Shown here piece by piece: positions 1-9,955 of a stretch of 33,350 bases of DNA. The notes below the pieces were generated by a model, which was not told the DNA's origin, ran no database searches, and was given only the letters and a program-made list of their open reading frames with translations. The DNA is from Komagataeibacter kakiaceti JCM 25156 (lineage in GTDB: Bacteria > Pseudomonadota > Alphaproteobacteria > Acetobacterales > Acetobacteraceae). The stretch spans positions 1 through 33,350 of the forward strand of contig NZ_BAIO01000006.1 in the NCBI RefSeq assembly GCF_000613305.1, written 5' to 3'. The position numbers were made by a program, and so were the translations under genes. Positions within the stretch are counted from its first letter, which is position 1, and every line of letters begins with the position of its first letter.

Positions 1-1371
1 CCCGCAGGCTGGGCCTGCGTCCCGGCACGCCTGTCGCGAAAGCGCAGGCGCTCCATCCCGATCTGCTCATCATGGATGCCGACCCGGACGGTGACCGGGC
101 AGGGCTGGAGCGGCTGGCCCTGTGGTTCCAGCACCGCATCGCCCCCATCGTGGCCCCCGATCCGCCAGACGGCATCGTGCTGGATACGACCGGTGCCGAT
201 CACCTGCATGGGGGCGAGGCCGTCATGCTGGAGAACATGGTTACCCGCCTGAAGGAGTCCGGGATCACGGCCCGGGCCGCGATTGCCGATACATGGGGTG
301 CGGCCCATGCGCTGGCGCGCTATGGCCGGGAACGCATCACCCTCGTGCCGCCTGGTGAGACTGCGGCAGCGATTGCCGACCTGCCCATTGAAGCCCTGCG
401 CCTGCCGGTGGATATCATCGATGGCCTCCATGGGCTGGGCGTATCACGCATCGGCCCGCTGGCCGGCATGCCGCGTGCGCCGCTGGCCCTGCGCTTCGGT
501 CCGGATGTCGCCCGCAGGCTGGACCAGGCTTTCGGACGGCAGGCGGAAGCCATTGTCCCGGTCCGGCTGCAGACGCCGGTGCAGGTCAGCCGGAACTTTG
601 CCGAACCGATCAGCGCAGCCGAGACCATAGCCCGCTACATCACCAAACTCGTCCCGCCCCTGTGCGCCGGGCTGGAGGAACGCGAGCAGGGCGTGCGTCG
701 CCTCGACCTGCTGCTGCACCGGGTGGACAGCCGCACCGAGGCCGTCCGCGTGGCCACGGCCATGCCGGTGCGGGACGTCAGACGCCTGACCCGTCTGCTC
801 TGTGACAGGATCGAGACCATCGATCCGGCTTCGGGATCGAGCGCATGGTGCTGACGGCGTCACTGGCCGAGCCGATCCTGCACCGCCAGGGTGTATCCGC
901 CCTGATCGAGGAGGAAGAGGCCGACGTCTCCGACCTGATCGACACCCTTGCCAACCGTGTCGGCACGCAGGCCCTGTATCGCTTCGCCCCGGTGGAAAGC
1001 GACGTGCCGGAACGGGCCGTCTGCCGCGTGCCTGCCCTCGCATCCGAGGACGCAAGGGACTGGCCTGATCACTGGCCGCGCCCCACGCGCCTGCTGCCCC
1101 GTCCCGAGCCGATCCAGACCATGGCGGTACTGCCCGACCATCCGCCGGTCTTCTTCATCTGGCGTGGCATCCGCCGCCGGATCAGATGCGCTGATGGCCC
1201 CGAGCGGGTGTTTGGCGAATGGTGGAAGGCGATGCCGAACTGACCACCGTGCGGGACTATTTTCGGGTGGAAGACACCAGCGGAGAGACATTCTGGGTTT
1301 ACCGGACCGGGGATGGCGAACATGGTGAAACGGGTTCGCAGGGCTGGTTCCTGCACGGTCTCTTTGAATGA
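1..1371 (+). pseudogene. imuB: ImuB, Y-family polymerase-like mutagenesis protein (5' end outside window, two frameshifts)
   Basis: This is the C-terminal two thirds or more of ImuB, the catalytically inactive Y-family polymerase relative that links ImuA and the beta clamp to DnaE2 in SOS mutagenesis. The reading frame is open from base 3 and shows the DADPDGDRAGLERLA and LDTTGADHLHGGE segments typical of ImuB. Two single-base losses break it. Near 826 a GG should be GGG, which restores DPGFGIERMV. Near 1228 a GG should be GGG, which restores WWKGDAELTTVRDYFRVE. The last part then runs to a stop at 1369-1371 and ends GWFLHGLFE, the usual ImuB C-terminus. The stop overlaps the dnaE2 start as ATGA, as in the normal imuA-imuB-dnaE2 operon. 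Family call is confident; whether it is a true pseudogene or sequencing error is unclear. Confidence 0.88.
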
Positions 1372-3196
1372 GTGTGCAGTACGCCGAACTGCAGGTGACG
1401 ACGTATTTCTCGTTCCTGCGCGGCGCGTCCTCACCAATTGAACTGTTCGAGCAGGCAAAGGCCCTTGGCATTGAAGCGCTGGGGATCTGCGACCGCAATT
1501 CCCTGGCAGGCATGGTGCAGGCCCATGTCGCGGCCAAAGAGACCGGCATCCGCCTGGTCGTGGGCTGCCGTCTCGACCTCGCCGATTTCGCGCCCGTGCT
1601 GGTCTACTCGACGGACCGGGCCGCCTATGGTCGCCTGTGCCGACTGCTGAGCCTTGGCAAGGCCCGGGCCGGGAAGGGGAAATGCCATCTGCTCTGGGAG
1701 GATCTGGTGGCATGGGGCGAGGGCCTCCTTGTGATCCTGCTCCCGGATACGGCGGATGATGCCTGCGCCCTGCATCTGCGCAAGCTGAAGGACGCCTTTG
1801 CCGACCGGGCCTCCATGGCGCTGACCCTACGGCGCCGGCCCAATGACCAGATGCGGCTGTATGAACTGGCGAACCTCGTCCATCAGGCGCGGGTGCCAAT
1901 GGTCGTGACCAATGACGTGCTGTTCCACACCCATGACCGGCGCATCCTGCAGGATGTGGTGACCTGCATCCGCAACCACACCACCATCGATGAAGCCGGG
2001 TTCGCGCGGGAGCGCCATGCAGACCGCTACCTCAAGCCGCCCGCGGAAATGGCCCGGCTGTTCAGCCGGTATCCCGAGGCGATCGACCGGACCCGTGAGA
2101 TCGTGGCCCATTGTCGCTTCAGTCTTGATGACCTGGCCTACCAGTATCCAGACGAGGTCTCCGTCCCCGGCCAGACGCCGCAGCAGGCGCTCGAAGCCCT
2201 GACCTGGGAAGGGGCGGCAGCGGCCTATCCCGAAGGATTCGGCCCGAGGTCAGGAAAACCCTCAGCCATGAACTCGCCCTGATCGGGCGCATGGATTATG
2301 CGCCGTATTTCCTGACCGTCCACAGTATCGTCCGTTACGCCCGATCGCAGGGCATCCTGTGCCAGGGGCGGGGATCGGCAGCCAATTCCGCTGTCTGCTA
2401 CGTGCTGGGCATTACCGCCATCGATCCGGCACGGACGTCGCTGATCTTCGAACGCTTCGTCTCCGAAGAGCGCCGCGAGCCGCCCGATATCGACGTGGAT
2501 TTTGAGCATGCGCGCCGGGAGCAGGTGATCCAGTGGATTTACGGCCATTATGGTCGTAACCACGCTGCCCTTACGGCGGTGGTCACGCGTTATCGTGCGA
2601 AGGGGGCGCTGCGCGATGTCGGCAAGGTCATGGGTCTGCCCGAAGACCTGATTCGCACCCTGTCCGGCCAGATCTGGGGCTGGGGGCGGAAGCTGGATGA
2701 GGACGCGCTGAATGAGACAGGGATCGACCTGTCCGACCGGCGCATCCGGCTGACGCTGGATCTGGCGCGCTGCCTGATCGGCGTGCCGCGCCACCTGTCG
2801 CAGCATCCCGGCGGGTTTGTCCTGACCCATGACCGGCTGGATGAACTGGTACCGATCGAACCGGCGGCCATGGACGCTCGCCAGATCATCGAATGGGACA
2901 AGGACGATATCGACGTCCTGAAATTCATGAAGGTCGATGTGCTGGCGCTGGGCATGCTGACCTGCATGAAGAAAGGGCTGGACCTTCTGGCCGAACACAA
3001 GGGGCAGCATTACACGCTGCAGACCATTCCGGCCGAGGATCCGCGGACCTACGCATGATCCGGAAGGCGGACACGATCGGGGTGTTCCAGATCGAATCCC
3101 GCGCCAGATGTCCATGCTGCCACGTCTCAGGCCCCGGGTGTTCTATGATCTGGTGATCGAGGTGGCCATTGTCCGGCCCGGTCCTATCCAGATGGG

Positions 3197-3205
3197 GTGG
3201 ACGGC
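3197..3205 (+). repeat. Left subterminal inverted repeat of the IS
   Basis: GTGGACGGC, five bases inside the left junction; the inverted partner is at 4627-4635. Confidence 0.8.
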
Positions 3206-3265
3206 TCCATGCGACATCAATGTGCCATGATGAGGTCGGAAGACCATTCAGAGGAGACCGCCCGG

Positions 3266-4296
3266 ATGAAAGTTACCATAATCGGCCTGGATATCGCCAA
3301 GTCTGTTTTTCAAGTGCATGGCACGGACGCAAGCGGAAAATGTCTGCTCAAGAAGAAACTCGGGCGGAGTGAAGTTATCTCATTCTTTGAAAGGCTGGAG
3401 CGCTGCCTGGTCGTACTCGAAGCCTGTAGCACGTCGCATCACTGGGCTCGTGTCATCCGTGACACCGGTCATGAGGTAAAACTCATTCCCCCTGAAATGG
3501 TCAAACCATTTGTCAAACGTGGCAAGAAAAACGATGCTGTTGATGCCGCCGCGATTTGTCTTGCCGCGATCCATCCCGACACGCGCTTCGTCCCGATTAA
3601 AAATCGGGAGCAGCAAAGCCTGTTATCGCTGCACTCAACTCGTACCCTTCTGGTCAAACAGCAAACGATGCTGGTGAATGCGTTGCGTGCACTTGCAGCG
3701 GAATTCGGTTTGATTGTTCCCCTTGGAAATGCCCGTCTGCCCGAACTTCTGGCGAAAATCGAAACCTCATCCAATTTGCCTGATGCCCTGAAACAGACAA
3801 CCATGCTGCTCTTTGAACAGTATGGTCGACTGAACGAAAGCATAGAAAACCTGGAAGGAGGTATCCGGACACATGCCAAACAGGATGAAGATGCTCGCCG
3901 TCTTTTGACCATCCCGGGCATTGGTCCGGTAACCGCCTCCCTGATTGTCGCGTCTGTTACCGATATTGGGGCCTTCGATACGGCCCGGCACTTCGCAGCC
4001 TGGCTTGGTCTCGTACCGCGCCAGCATTCATCGGGCGGAAAAACCCGATTGGGCAGAATTACCAAAACGGGCAACCGGGAAATAAGAAAGATGCTCGTTC
4101 TGAGCGCAACATCCATGCTTTACCGCGCACAGAAATGGGATAGCGCTGCGGGAGTATGGCTTTGCAAGCTTCTGGAACGTCGCCCGGGCCGTCTGGCAAC
4201 CGTGGCGTTAGCAACAAGCTGGCCCGGATCATCTGGGTTTTGTTGTCGCGCAAAGAGATCTATCGTCCGGCCGGTCGCAGTGTCGCTATAGTCTGA
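3266..4296 (+). CDS. IS110/IS1111-group DEDD transposase (recombinase), C-terminus frameshifted
   Basis: Mobilises the surrounding element. From the ATG at 3266 (GAGGAG ten bases upstream) the N-terminal RuvC-like DEDD domain shows D9 in GLDIAKS, E52 in LEACSTSHHWA, and D90 and D93 in KNDAVDAA. The C-terminal Transposase_20 domain shows LLTIPGIGPVTASL, then AAWLGLVPRQHSSGGK with the conserved serine region, then GRITKTGNREIRKML. A longer frame opens at 3197 inside the terminal repeat but has no support for its first 23 residues. One base is missing near 4211. Restoring it gives ATVALANKLARIIWVLLSRKE and a stop at 4294-4296; as written the frame ends at 4291 with a garbled tail. Length (about 343 residues when repaired) fits the group. 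Confidence 0.9.
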
Positions 4297-4626
4297 CATG
4301 TACCACCAGGATGATGGATACCGGAATAAGCCCCGGTAGATCCGGCAGTATGCACTGACCGCGTGATGGGAAAGACTGTAATCAGAAGCAGTTCAGGCAA
4401 TACCGAATGTCCCCATGTGCCATTGAGCACGAGATCCAGATTGGTGCCTGACACGCAAGCGAACACCCATGATGGCCAGCGAAGGATTTCGCATAAACAG
4501 GCCGGACATAAGGGCGCATCTGACCGGATCTCCACATCATGACAGTATCAGTGCATTTCGCTGGAGCGAAAATACGCAGAAGAAAGATACGACAATGCAA
4601 TCAATGTGACCTCTTGCATCGTAAAG
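4297..4626 (+). ncRNA. Long non-coding 3' part of the IS; candidate bridge/seek RNA locus
   Basis: About 330 bp between the transposase stop and the right inverted repeat hold no convincing gene. In IS1111-group elements the guide RNA that pairs with donor and target is encoded in this downstream segment, so an RNA is expected here. ATCCAG (4434-4439) repeats the left target flank, and CCATGTGCC (4413-4421) resembles the complement of the right flank GGCGACATGG. Both matches are short enough to arise by chance, and I cannot fold the RNA here. Confidence 0.45.
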
Positions 4627-4635
4627 GCCGTCCAC
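4627..4635 (-). repeat. Right subterminal inverted repeat of the IS
   Basis: GCCGTCCAC, the exact inverted copy of 3197-3205, five bases inside the right junction with dnaE2. Confidence 0.8.
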
Positions 4636-6059
4636 ATAAGGGCGACATGGTGCATCCCTATCTGCGCCGGCGGGCCGGGCAGGAAAAGGAGATCTACCCG
4701 ACGCCGGAACTCGAAAAGGTGCTCAGGAAGACGCTGGGCATTCCGCTGTTCCAGGAACAGGTGATGCAGGTGGCCATGGTCTGCGCCGGGCCATGGCGAC
4801 GTTCAAGAATACCGGCACGGTCTCACGCTTCCGCACGCGCCTGATCGAGGGGATGACGGCGCGCGGTTATCCCGAGACCTTTGCCGAGCGCATCTTCCAG
4901 CAACTGGAGGGGTTTGGCAGTTACGGCTTTCCCGAAAGCCATGCCGCCTCATTTGCCATCCTTGCCTATTCGTCATCCTGGATGAAATGTGCCCATCCGG
5001 ATGTATTTCTGGCAGCACTCCTGAACAGCCAGCCCATGGGATTCTATGCCCCGGCGCAGCTTGTGCGTGATGCGCGCGAACACGGGGTCGAGATCCGGCC
5101 GATCTGCATCAACGCCTCGCGCTGGGACAGCACGCTGGAAGGCCCGGAGCGGGATGACGGGCTGTTTGCCGTCCGCCTGGGCATGAACCTGGTGAAAGGG
5201 CTGGCCAATGAGGAGGCCGCCCGCATCGTGGCGGCGCGGGGCGACCGTCCCTTTGCCTCGGTCGACGATCTGTGGCGCAGGGCAGGGGTGAAGGGAACGG
5301 CCCTGACCCATCTGGCCGAGGCGGACGCCTTCCGGCCGGGGCTGGGTCTGGCCCGGCGCGAGGCGCTGTGGGCCATCAAGGCATTACGTGACGAACCCCT
5401 GCAGCTGTTTGCCGCAGCCGCCGTCATGCGTGAAGCGGAAGAACCCGACGTGCTGCTCCAGCCATGCGGGACGGGGCCGAGGTCGCACGGGATTACAACC
5501 GCACCGGCCTGACCTGCGGGATCATCCCGTGGCGTTCCTGCGTGCCGATCTTATCGAGCGCGGAATGGTGACGTGCCGGCAGGCCTTTGAGGCAAGGGAC
5601 AGGAGCAGCCTGTCGGTGGCTGGGTTGGTGCTGGTCCGCCAGCGACCCGGTTCAGCCGAGGGCGTGGTGTTCATGACGCTGGAGGATGAAACGGCGGCGA
5701 TCAACGTGATTATCTGGCCCGATATGTTCGAGCGCTTTCGTCGTGTGGTCCTCTCAGGCCAGATGCTTGGGGTTGTCGGGCGACTGCAGAAGGAAGGGGA
5801 GGTGGTGCATCTCGTGACACGTGAGATTGTGGATCTTTCCCACTTGCTAGCCGATGTGGGGAACCGGTCGCTACAGGTCTTCCCCGACCATGACCAAGGT
5901 CGCTTGCGAGAAAATATCGTGGTTAAGGCACGAAATTTCCATTGAACGCTCTACAGGCATAATCGTCCCAACGGGCAGCATCGGATTATTTTTCAGGCTG
6001 GCGATCCCAATGAGGATGCTCTCTGAAAATACGAGTGCCATGACAGTAAAATACTGATT

Positions 6060-6392
6060 TTACCTCAGCACTGACACGCAGGCGGCGTCATGCGGCAGGA
6101 CCATGCCGTAGGCTGCGCTGTAGCGTGACGCGAAAGCTTCGCGCTCCAGCCGTTCGCAATAATCAAGATACCGGATCAGCGCGCGCTCGGCGCGCATCGT
6201 GCGTCCATAAAGCCGTTTGTAATGTTGCCACAGCATCATCACATTGACCGACCAGGCATCATAGGCATGCGCTGTTACCCGCTGGCGGATTGCTGGGGGC
6301 AGCGCGTCAAAGGCGGCCCAGTCATTGCCTGCATACCGCCGCCACATCTCGTGGCGTAATGTCCGTTCGTTATCTGCCGTCACCTTACGCAT
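6060..6392 (-). CDS. Small conserved protein coupled to zigA (DUF6525-like)
   Basis: A 110-residue protein starting [17 protein letters not shown]. Key segments are [36 protein letters not shown] and [19 protein letters not shown] recognise the pattern as the alphaproteobacterial DUF6525 family from memory; its function is unknown. The start at 6392 is chosen because it overlaps the zigA stop by eight bases (ATGCGTAA), implying translational coupling, and because the open frame further upstream is antisense-like sequence inside zigA. The coupling suggests a role in the same zinc-starvation response. No membrane segment or signal peptide is visible. Confidence 0.7.
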   Translation of the reverse strand: MRKVTADNERTLRHEMWRRYAGNDWAAFDALPPAIRQRVTAHAYDAWSVNVMMLWQHYKRLYGRTMRAERALIRYLDYCERLEREAFASRYSAAYGMVLPHDAACVSVLR

Positions 6393-7617
6393 CCGCCATT
6401 TCTCCCTGCCCCCAGGCGGGGAATGGGTCAGGCAGATGGGCAAACAGCAACGGATCGAACTGCTGCACATCAAAGTCGGGCACAAGGCAGGCATCCAGCA
6501 CCGCGGCAATGGCGGCATCATCCATTTCTGCCGTGCCGATAAATACGATCTCCTGCCGGCGGTCCCCATAAACCGGATCCCATTTCGACAGGATCAGGTC
6601 GCGCCATTCATCACTGTCCGGCCACTGGTTTTTGGGTATCGTTACCCACCACCGCCCCATGGCCTGCGTGCGGATCAAGGCTCCGGCCTGCCCCAGTTCG
6701 CCCACCCAGTGCGGACGGGTCGCCAGCCAGAAATGACCCTTCGCCCGGATCACGCCCGGCCAGGAAGAGTCGATAAAGGCCTTGAAGCGCTCGGGCACAA
6801 GCGGGCGGCGGGCGCGCCAGACAAAGGTATGGATGCCATATTCCTCGGTTTCGGGAACATGGTTGTGGAATTCGAACAGTTCCTTGTACCAGAGTGGATG
6901 TTTGTGCGCCCGGTCGTAATCGAAGCGGTGTGTATCGAGAATGCGCGCGCAGGGTACGATGCCCTGATCCGTTTCGATAATATCCGCATCGGCGTTAAGG
7001 GCCTGAATGACCTGCCGCGCGGCTTCGCGCTGCGCTGGCGTAGCGCTCGAGACCTTGTTCAGCACCACCACATCGGCAAACTCGATCTGCTCGACCAGCA
7101 GCTCAACCAGCGCCCTGTCATCCTCATCGCCCGCTGTCTCGCCCCGGTCGCGCAGGAAGTCCGTCGAGGCGTAATCCTTCAGCAGGTTGACGGCATCCAC
7201 CACCGTGACCATCGTATCGAGCCGTGCAATGTCGGACAGGCTCTCGCCCGCCTCGTCACGAAACTCGAATGTCGCTGCAACCGGAAGCGGCTCCGCAATC
7301 CCTGTTGATTCAATCAGGAGGTAATCGAAGCGGCCTTCTTCCGCCAGTCGCCGGACTTCGTGCAGCAGGTCATCGCGTAACGTGCAGCAGATGCAGCCAT
7401 TGCTCATCTCGACCAGCGTTTCATTTGTTCGGGACAGGTCACTGCCGTCGCGCACCAGATCGGCGTCAATATTCACGTCGCTCATGTCATTGACGATGAC
7501 CGCGACTTTCCGGCCCTCGCGGTTATTGAGCACGTGGTTGAGAAGCGTCGTCTTTCCAGCTCCCAGAAAGCCGGAAAGAACCGTTACCGGAAGTCTTTCG
7601 CGCATGACGGACACCAT
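6385..7617 (-). CDS. zigA: Zinc metallochaperone GTPase, ZigA type (COG0523/CobW family)
   Basis: A 410-residue cytosolic G3E GTPase. COG0523 proteins bind zinc and GTP and are thought to deliver zinc to client proteins when it is scarce. Visible motifs are the P-loop GFLGAGKTT (residues 16-24), the metal site C75-I-C77-C78 in [20 protein letters not shown], the G4-like NKVS, and the long C-terminal domain ([24 protein letters not shown]) that marks the ZigA subgroup. It is not a cobalamin-synthesis CobW: the upstream region carries a Zur box (7653-7665) and the divergent gene is DUF1826, a common Zur-regulon neighbour. An alternative start is M5; the ORF start is kept because no ribosome site decides between them. 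Confidence 0.9.
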   Translation of the reverse strand: MVSVMRERLPVTVLSGFLGAGKTTLLNHVLNNREGRKVAVIVNDMSDVNIDADLVRDGSDLSRTNETLVEMSNGCICCTLRDDLLHEVRRLAEEGRFDYLLIESTGIAEPLPVAATFEFRDEAGESLSDIARLDTMVTVVDAVNLLKDYASTDFLRDRGETAGDEDDRALVELLVEQIEFADVVVLNKVSSATPAQREAARQVIQALNADADIIETDQGIVPCARILDTHRFDYDRAHKHPLWYKELFEFHNHVPETEEYGIHTFVWRARRPLVPERFKAFIDSSWPGVIRAKGHFWLATRPHWVGELGQAGALIRTQAMGRWWVTIPKNQWPDSDEWRDLILSKWDPVYGDRRQEIVFIGTAEMDDAAIAAVLDACLVPDFDVQQFDPLLFAHLPDPFPAWGQGEMADA

Positions 7618-7652
7618 TCATTGGGTTGCGATCCGCCGAACTTATATGTTAC

Positions 7653-7665
7653 GTTATAATATAAC
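7653..7665. promoter_or_regulatory. Zur box between zigA and the DUF1826 gene
   Basis: GTTATAATATAAC is an odd-length perfect inverted repeat centred on 7659 and matches the core of the proteobacterial Zur operator (TGTTATA-N-ATAACA type). It sits 36 bases before the zigA start on one strand and 20 before the DUF1826 start on the other, so a single zinc-bound Zur dimer pair could repress both genes. Confidence 0.8.
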
Positions 7666-7684
7666 AATCCCTAAAGGCCCTGAC

Positions 7685-8278
7685 ATGCGACAGTCCTGTC
7701 CGACCCGTCCGCTTTCTGCCATCCCGATGCCGTTCCAGAACATTGACAGGCAAGACTGTTTCATCGTTCAGCAGGAACGTCACCTCGGGCAGGATATCAT
7801 GCAGGCTGCGGCCTTGTGGAATGCGCACGGCCCGGACCTGTTCCTGCGTCGGGGCACTACTGGAATTCTTGAAACCGAGTTGCGGACTCTTTTACCAGCA
7901 GGCGCGCAGGCGCTTGCTGAAGATGCCCTGTGCCTAGCCCGTCGCTATCAGCGCCTGTCAGGTCTGGCCGAAATCCGCTTCCGGCTGGAAAAAGTCAGAC
8001 ACGACAGTTGCCGCCGCTTTCATGTTGACCATGTTCCGTTACGTCTCCTGTGCACCTACACTGGCCCTGGGGTTCAATGGAAACATGCTGACAGCGAGAT
8101 CATCCATGATACGCCAGCGTGCTGGATCACCCTTCTGAAAGGGCGGTTATATCCCGGTTGGTCGACAAAAGGGGCAGTACTGCACCGTTCGCCGCCCATC
8201 TCGGATCTCCCGGTTCCTGTTACGCGCCTGCTTCTGACCCTTGACCATCCGGACGCATGTGGCATGGGACGGCGATGA
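7685..8278 (+). CDS. DUF1826 family protein, probable Zur-regulated
   Basis: A 197-residue protein from ATG 7685, chosen because the frame upstream runs through the Zur box and into zigA. The conserved core is FHVDHVPLRLLCTYTGPGVQW (written here by its parts: HVD, then RLLCTY, then GPGVQW), typical of DUF1826, followed by a C-terminal half with WITLLKGRLYPG. The function is unknown. DUF1826 genes often stand beside COG0523 genes and Zur boxes, as here, which points to a role in zinc limitation. The HxD motif could bind a metal; this is inference. No signal peptide is seen. Confidence 0.8.
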   Translation: MRQSCPTRPLSAIPMPFQNIDRQDCFIVQQERHLGQDIMQAAALWNAHGPDLFLRRGTTGILETELRTLLPAGAQALAEDALCLARRYQRLSGLAEIRFRLEKVRHDSCRRFHVDHVPLRLLCTYTGPGVQWKHADSEIIHDTPACWITLLKGRLYPGWSTKGAVLHRSPPISDLPVPVTRLLLTLDHPDACGMGRR

Positions 8279-8786
8279 CGCCTTAATGCCGTAGCATTCA
8301 AGCTGCTTTCGGCTAGGATCGCCAACGCTCTTGCCCGACAGCGGGGCGAACTGTCGGTGTGATGGACAACCCGAGTCATGGTTGAATCGTATCAGCATGG
8401 GCCGATCGCTCCTTTGTTTGGAACGATGAACTGTGGCGTAGCGCCGACATGACGGTGGCGGGCATAGTGTCCATGACACTGGGGCACGAAACAGCGACGC
8501 GTGATATTATTGTCGGGCTTAATATTAGTCTGTAGTTCTGTCAGGGCAGATGCTGGGTTTTGGACTGCTTGTGGAAAGAAAAGGGAAGGGCACCATCTGG
8601 TCGCGAAATTTTCGCCCTTTCCTATGCCTGTTGGCGCATGGGGAAATCGGCAACCGAAAACAGTACGTTGTGATGGATATTGGCGAGTTTCCCATAAATA
8701 TCGCGGAAAAATCTCGTAATTGTCATTGAGTATCTGGCGTGACTTCAAGTCAACGCCAGTTCTCACGTTTTTAACTTCAAGCCATT
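8279..8786. other. Gap without a supported gene
   Basis: About 500 bp between the DUF1826 gene and the convergent cbtA 3' end. Short frames exist on both strands (for example 8501-8719 + and 8392-8766 -), but none has a believable ribosome site, codon pattern or family resemblance. I see no riboswitch, tRNA or clear terminator. Confidence 0.6.
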
Positions 8787-9580
8787 TTAATGGGCATTAA
8801 GCTGAATGTTAGCGCCATTACGATATCCAAACCGGTTTCGATTTGCATATTCAGTAAAGGCACCGAAACCCAGACCCAGTGTGGTCCACATGATGATCTG
8901 CATGCCTAAGGAATCAATCCTGAAATTCCAGAGCAAATCAGCAGGGAAATTAGAGGGGACTTCATTAACCGCAGGAAGTAACTCGCCTGTTGTAAAGACA
9001 ATCAGAATATAACACGCGCCTGCAAGATAAGTTGATGTCCATGCATTATATTGCTGACGTAAGCGTCCCTGAAGCATTGTGGCTGCGATCATCCCCAGTA
9101 GGGAGACCAGCATCATTATAAAATACAATTCTGTCCGCATGCCAATTGTATCCGGGTTTCCTACGGATGGCGGGTTGGCAGGATACTTGATGCTTGGCAC
9201 CACATATACCGCAATAATCCCGGTTATCGCCAGCAGAACAGACACAACACGAGGTCTGTGCTTTTCATGCGCCCATTTGCATAAGAAAATACAAGAGCGA
9301 AAAGCCCGCCAAACGCTGTCGAGTAAACCATTACACCTGTGAGCAATCCGTAACTGGCTTGAAGTTTCCGGCTTACAAGTTCCGGCTCTTCAACATCATG
9401 GATGCCTCGCTCCAGATCTGCCTTGGCTTTAGCCTCGTCCATGGCAGATTCAAATGCAATGGCATGATCGACCTGAGGTTCTCCAAAAACTTTTGCGAAA
9501 CTGAATACCAGAATGCCGGCCAGAAAACCGACGAGCATTCCGCGAATAAGTAGGGTGCGGACCATCATTCTGTTTTCCAT
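8787..9580 (-). CDS. cbtA: CbtA, cobalt transporter membrane subunit (one frameshift)
   Basis: CbtA is the multi-spanning membrane subunit of the CbtAB cobalt uptake system and is usually B12-regulated. The N-terminal part (MVRTLLIRGMLVGFLAGILVF, then ASYGLLTGVMVYSTAFGGLFALVFSYANGR) and the C-terminal part (AVYVVPSIKYPANPPSVGNP, then TGELLPAVNEVP) lie in different frames. One missing base near 9240-9246 would join them into a protein of about 264 residues with about five membrane segments, the usual size. The start is MENR at 9580, one base after the cbtB stop; MMVR at 9568 is an alternative with a better spaced purine stretch. Whether the frameshift is real cannot be told; the family call is firm. 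Confidence 0.82.
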
Positions 9581-9581
9581 G

Positions 9582-9794
9582 TCAGTGGCAGGGGAAACCC
9601 AGAAGATGGCGACTGTCATGCACCCACTCGTGCACATACATGCCAGGAATAATTGATGTCGCCCCTTCCTCTGCGCCGACAAAATAAAGGGCCAGCAGCA
9701 TCAGTAAGCCGAAAACCAACCACGGCGCTATCTCCCTGACGGGAATAGGCGCGGGAGAGGGGATGGCGTGGGAACCTATTGCAGTATCAGACAT
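9582..9794 (-). CDS. cbtB: CbtB, small cobalt transporter subunit
   Basis: A 70-residue protein with one membrane segment (WLVFGLLMLLALYFVGA, about residues 25-41) and the C-terminal histidine motif HEWVHDSRHLLGFPCH, the signature of CbtB and the likely cobalt site. It is preceded by GAGGAG nine bases before the start and followed with a one-base gap by cbtA. A cobalamin riboswitch variant lies just upstream, so cobalt import should rise when cobalamin is low. Confidence 0.92.
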   Translation of the reverse strand: MSDTAIGSHAIPSPAPIPVREIAPWLVFGLLMLLALYFVGAEEGATSIIPGMYVHEWVHDSRHLLGFPCH

Positions 9795-9844
9795 TTTATA
9801 CGACTCCTCAGGAAAAATGCGTCCTGTTTCGCTCGGAACGGAGC

Positions 9845-9955
9845 CATGCGCGGGTCTGACTTTCGGGTAGAAAATTGTGTTCTACACCTGCTTACAGTGG
9901 CGCAACCGTGCCGGGATTTCACCGGCTTCCGCGTTTATGGCCTGCAGGGGTATAA
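9845..9955 (-). promoter_or_regulatory. Cobalamin riboswitch, short variant, upstream of cbtBA
   Basis: Read on the - strand this has GGAAGCCGGTGAAATCCCGG, then CACGGTTGCGCCACTGTAAGC, and later GTCAGACCC (9851-9859). This is the pattern of the shorter cobalamin riboswitch seen mainly before cbt and related genes, with GCGCCACTGT replacing CCCGCAACTGT and GTCAGACCC replacing the classical AGCCAGGAGACCTGCC box. It ends about 50 bases before cbtB. The boundaries are approximate. Confidence 0.8.

Larger units (their letters stand above)
3192..4640 (+). mobile_element. IS110-family element, IS1111 group, inserted in dnaE2
   Basis: The ends are fixed by the interrupted protein: dnaE2 reads CCT ATC CAG up to 3191 and resumes GGC GAC ATG GTG at 4641, giving an insert of 1449 bp with no target duplication. 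The shared AG at both junctions leaves the exact cut uncertain by two bases. A 9-bp inverted repeat, GTGGACGGC, lies five bases inside each end (3197-3205 and 4627-4635). Subterminal repeats, absence of target duplication, a DEDD transposase and a long non-coding stretch after the transposase are the hallmarks of the IS1111 group; IS1111 itself is about 1450 bp. Confidence 0.88.
1368..5945 (+). pseudogene. dnaE2: DnaE2 error-prone DNA polymerase III alpha, broken and split by an IS element
   Basis: Error-prone C-family polymerase that performs translesion synthesis with ImuA/ImuB. It starts at ATG 1368 (MSVQYAELQVTTYFSF, a PHP domain with the CDRNSLAGM segment), contains the catalytic PPDIDVDF aspartates near 2487-2510, and ends with KARNFH at 5945. 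Lesions seen: single-base losses near 2245, 3054, 3104, 5463 and 5519; an IS110-family insertion between PIQ and [11 protein letters not shown] (3192-4640); and a loss of about 34 bp at 4785-4791, where the usual ten or so residues between VCAG and [11 protein letters not shown] are missing. Joining the pieces restores the full protein in order. Five of the lesions are -1 events and may be sequencing errors. The insertion and the longer deletion look real, so DnaE2 is very probably inactive. Confidence 0.9.

Noticed and set aside
4539..4844. Apparent independent 101-residue gene
   Set aside because: It is the IS right end read through into the dnaE2 segment [16 protein letters not shown]; part of the broken dnaE2, not a gene.
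6385..7617. CobW of cobalamin synthesis
   Set aside because: The C-terminal domain, Zur box and DUF1826 neighbour fit the zinc-linked ZigA subgroup; no cobN or other cobaltochelatase gene is adjacent.
8501..8719. 72-residue + strand frame with a hydrophobic start
   Set aside because: No ribosome site, no family resemblance, and competing frames on the other strand; probably chance.
8392..8766. 124-residue - strand frame in the same gap
   Set aside because: Composition looks random and there is no convincing start or conserved pattern.
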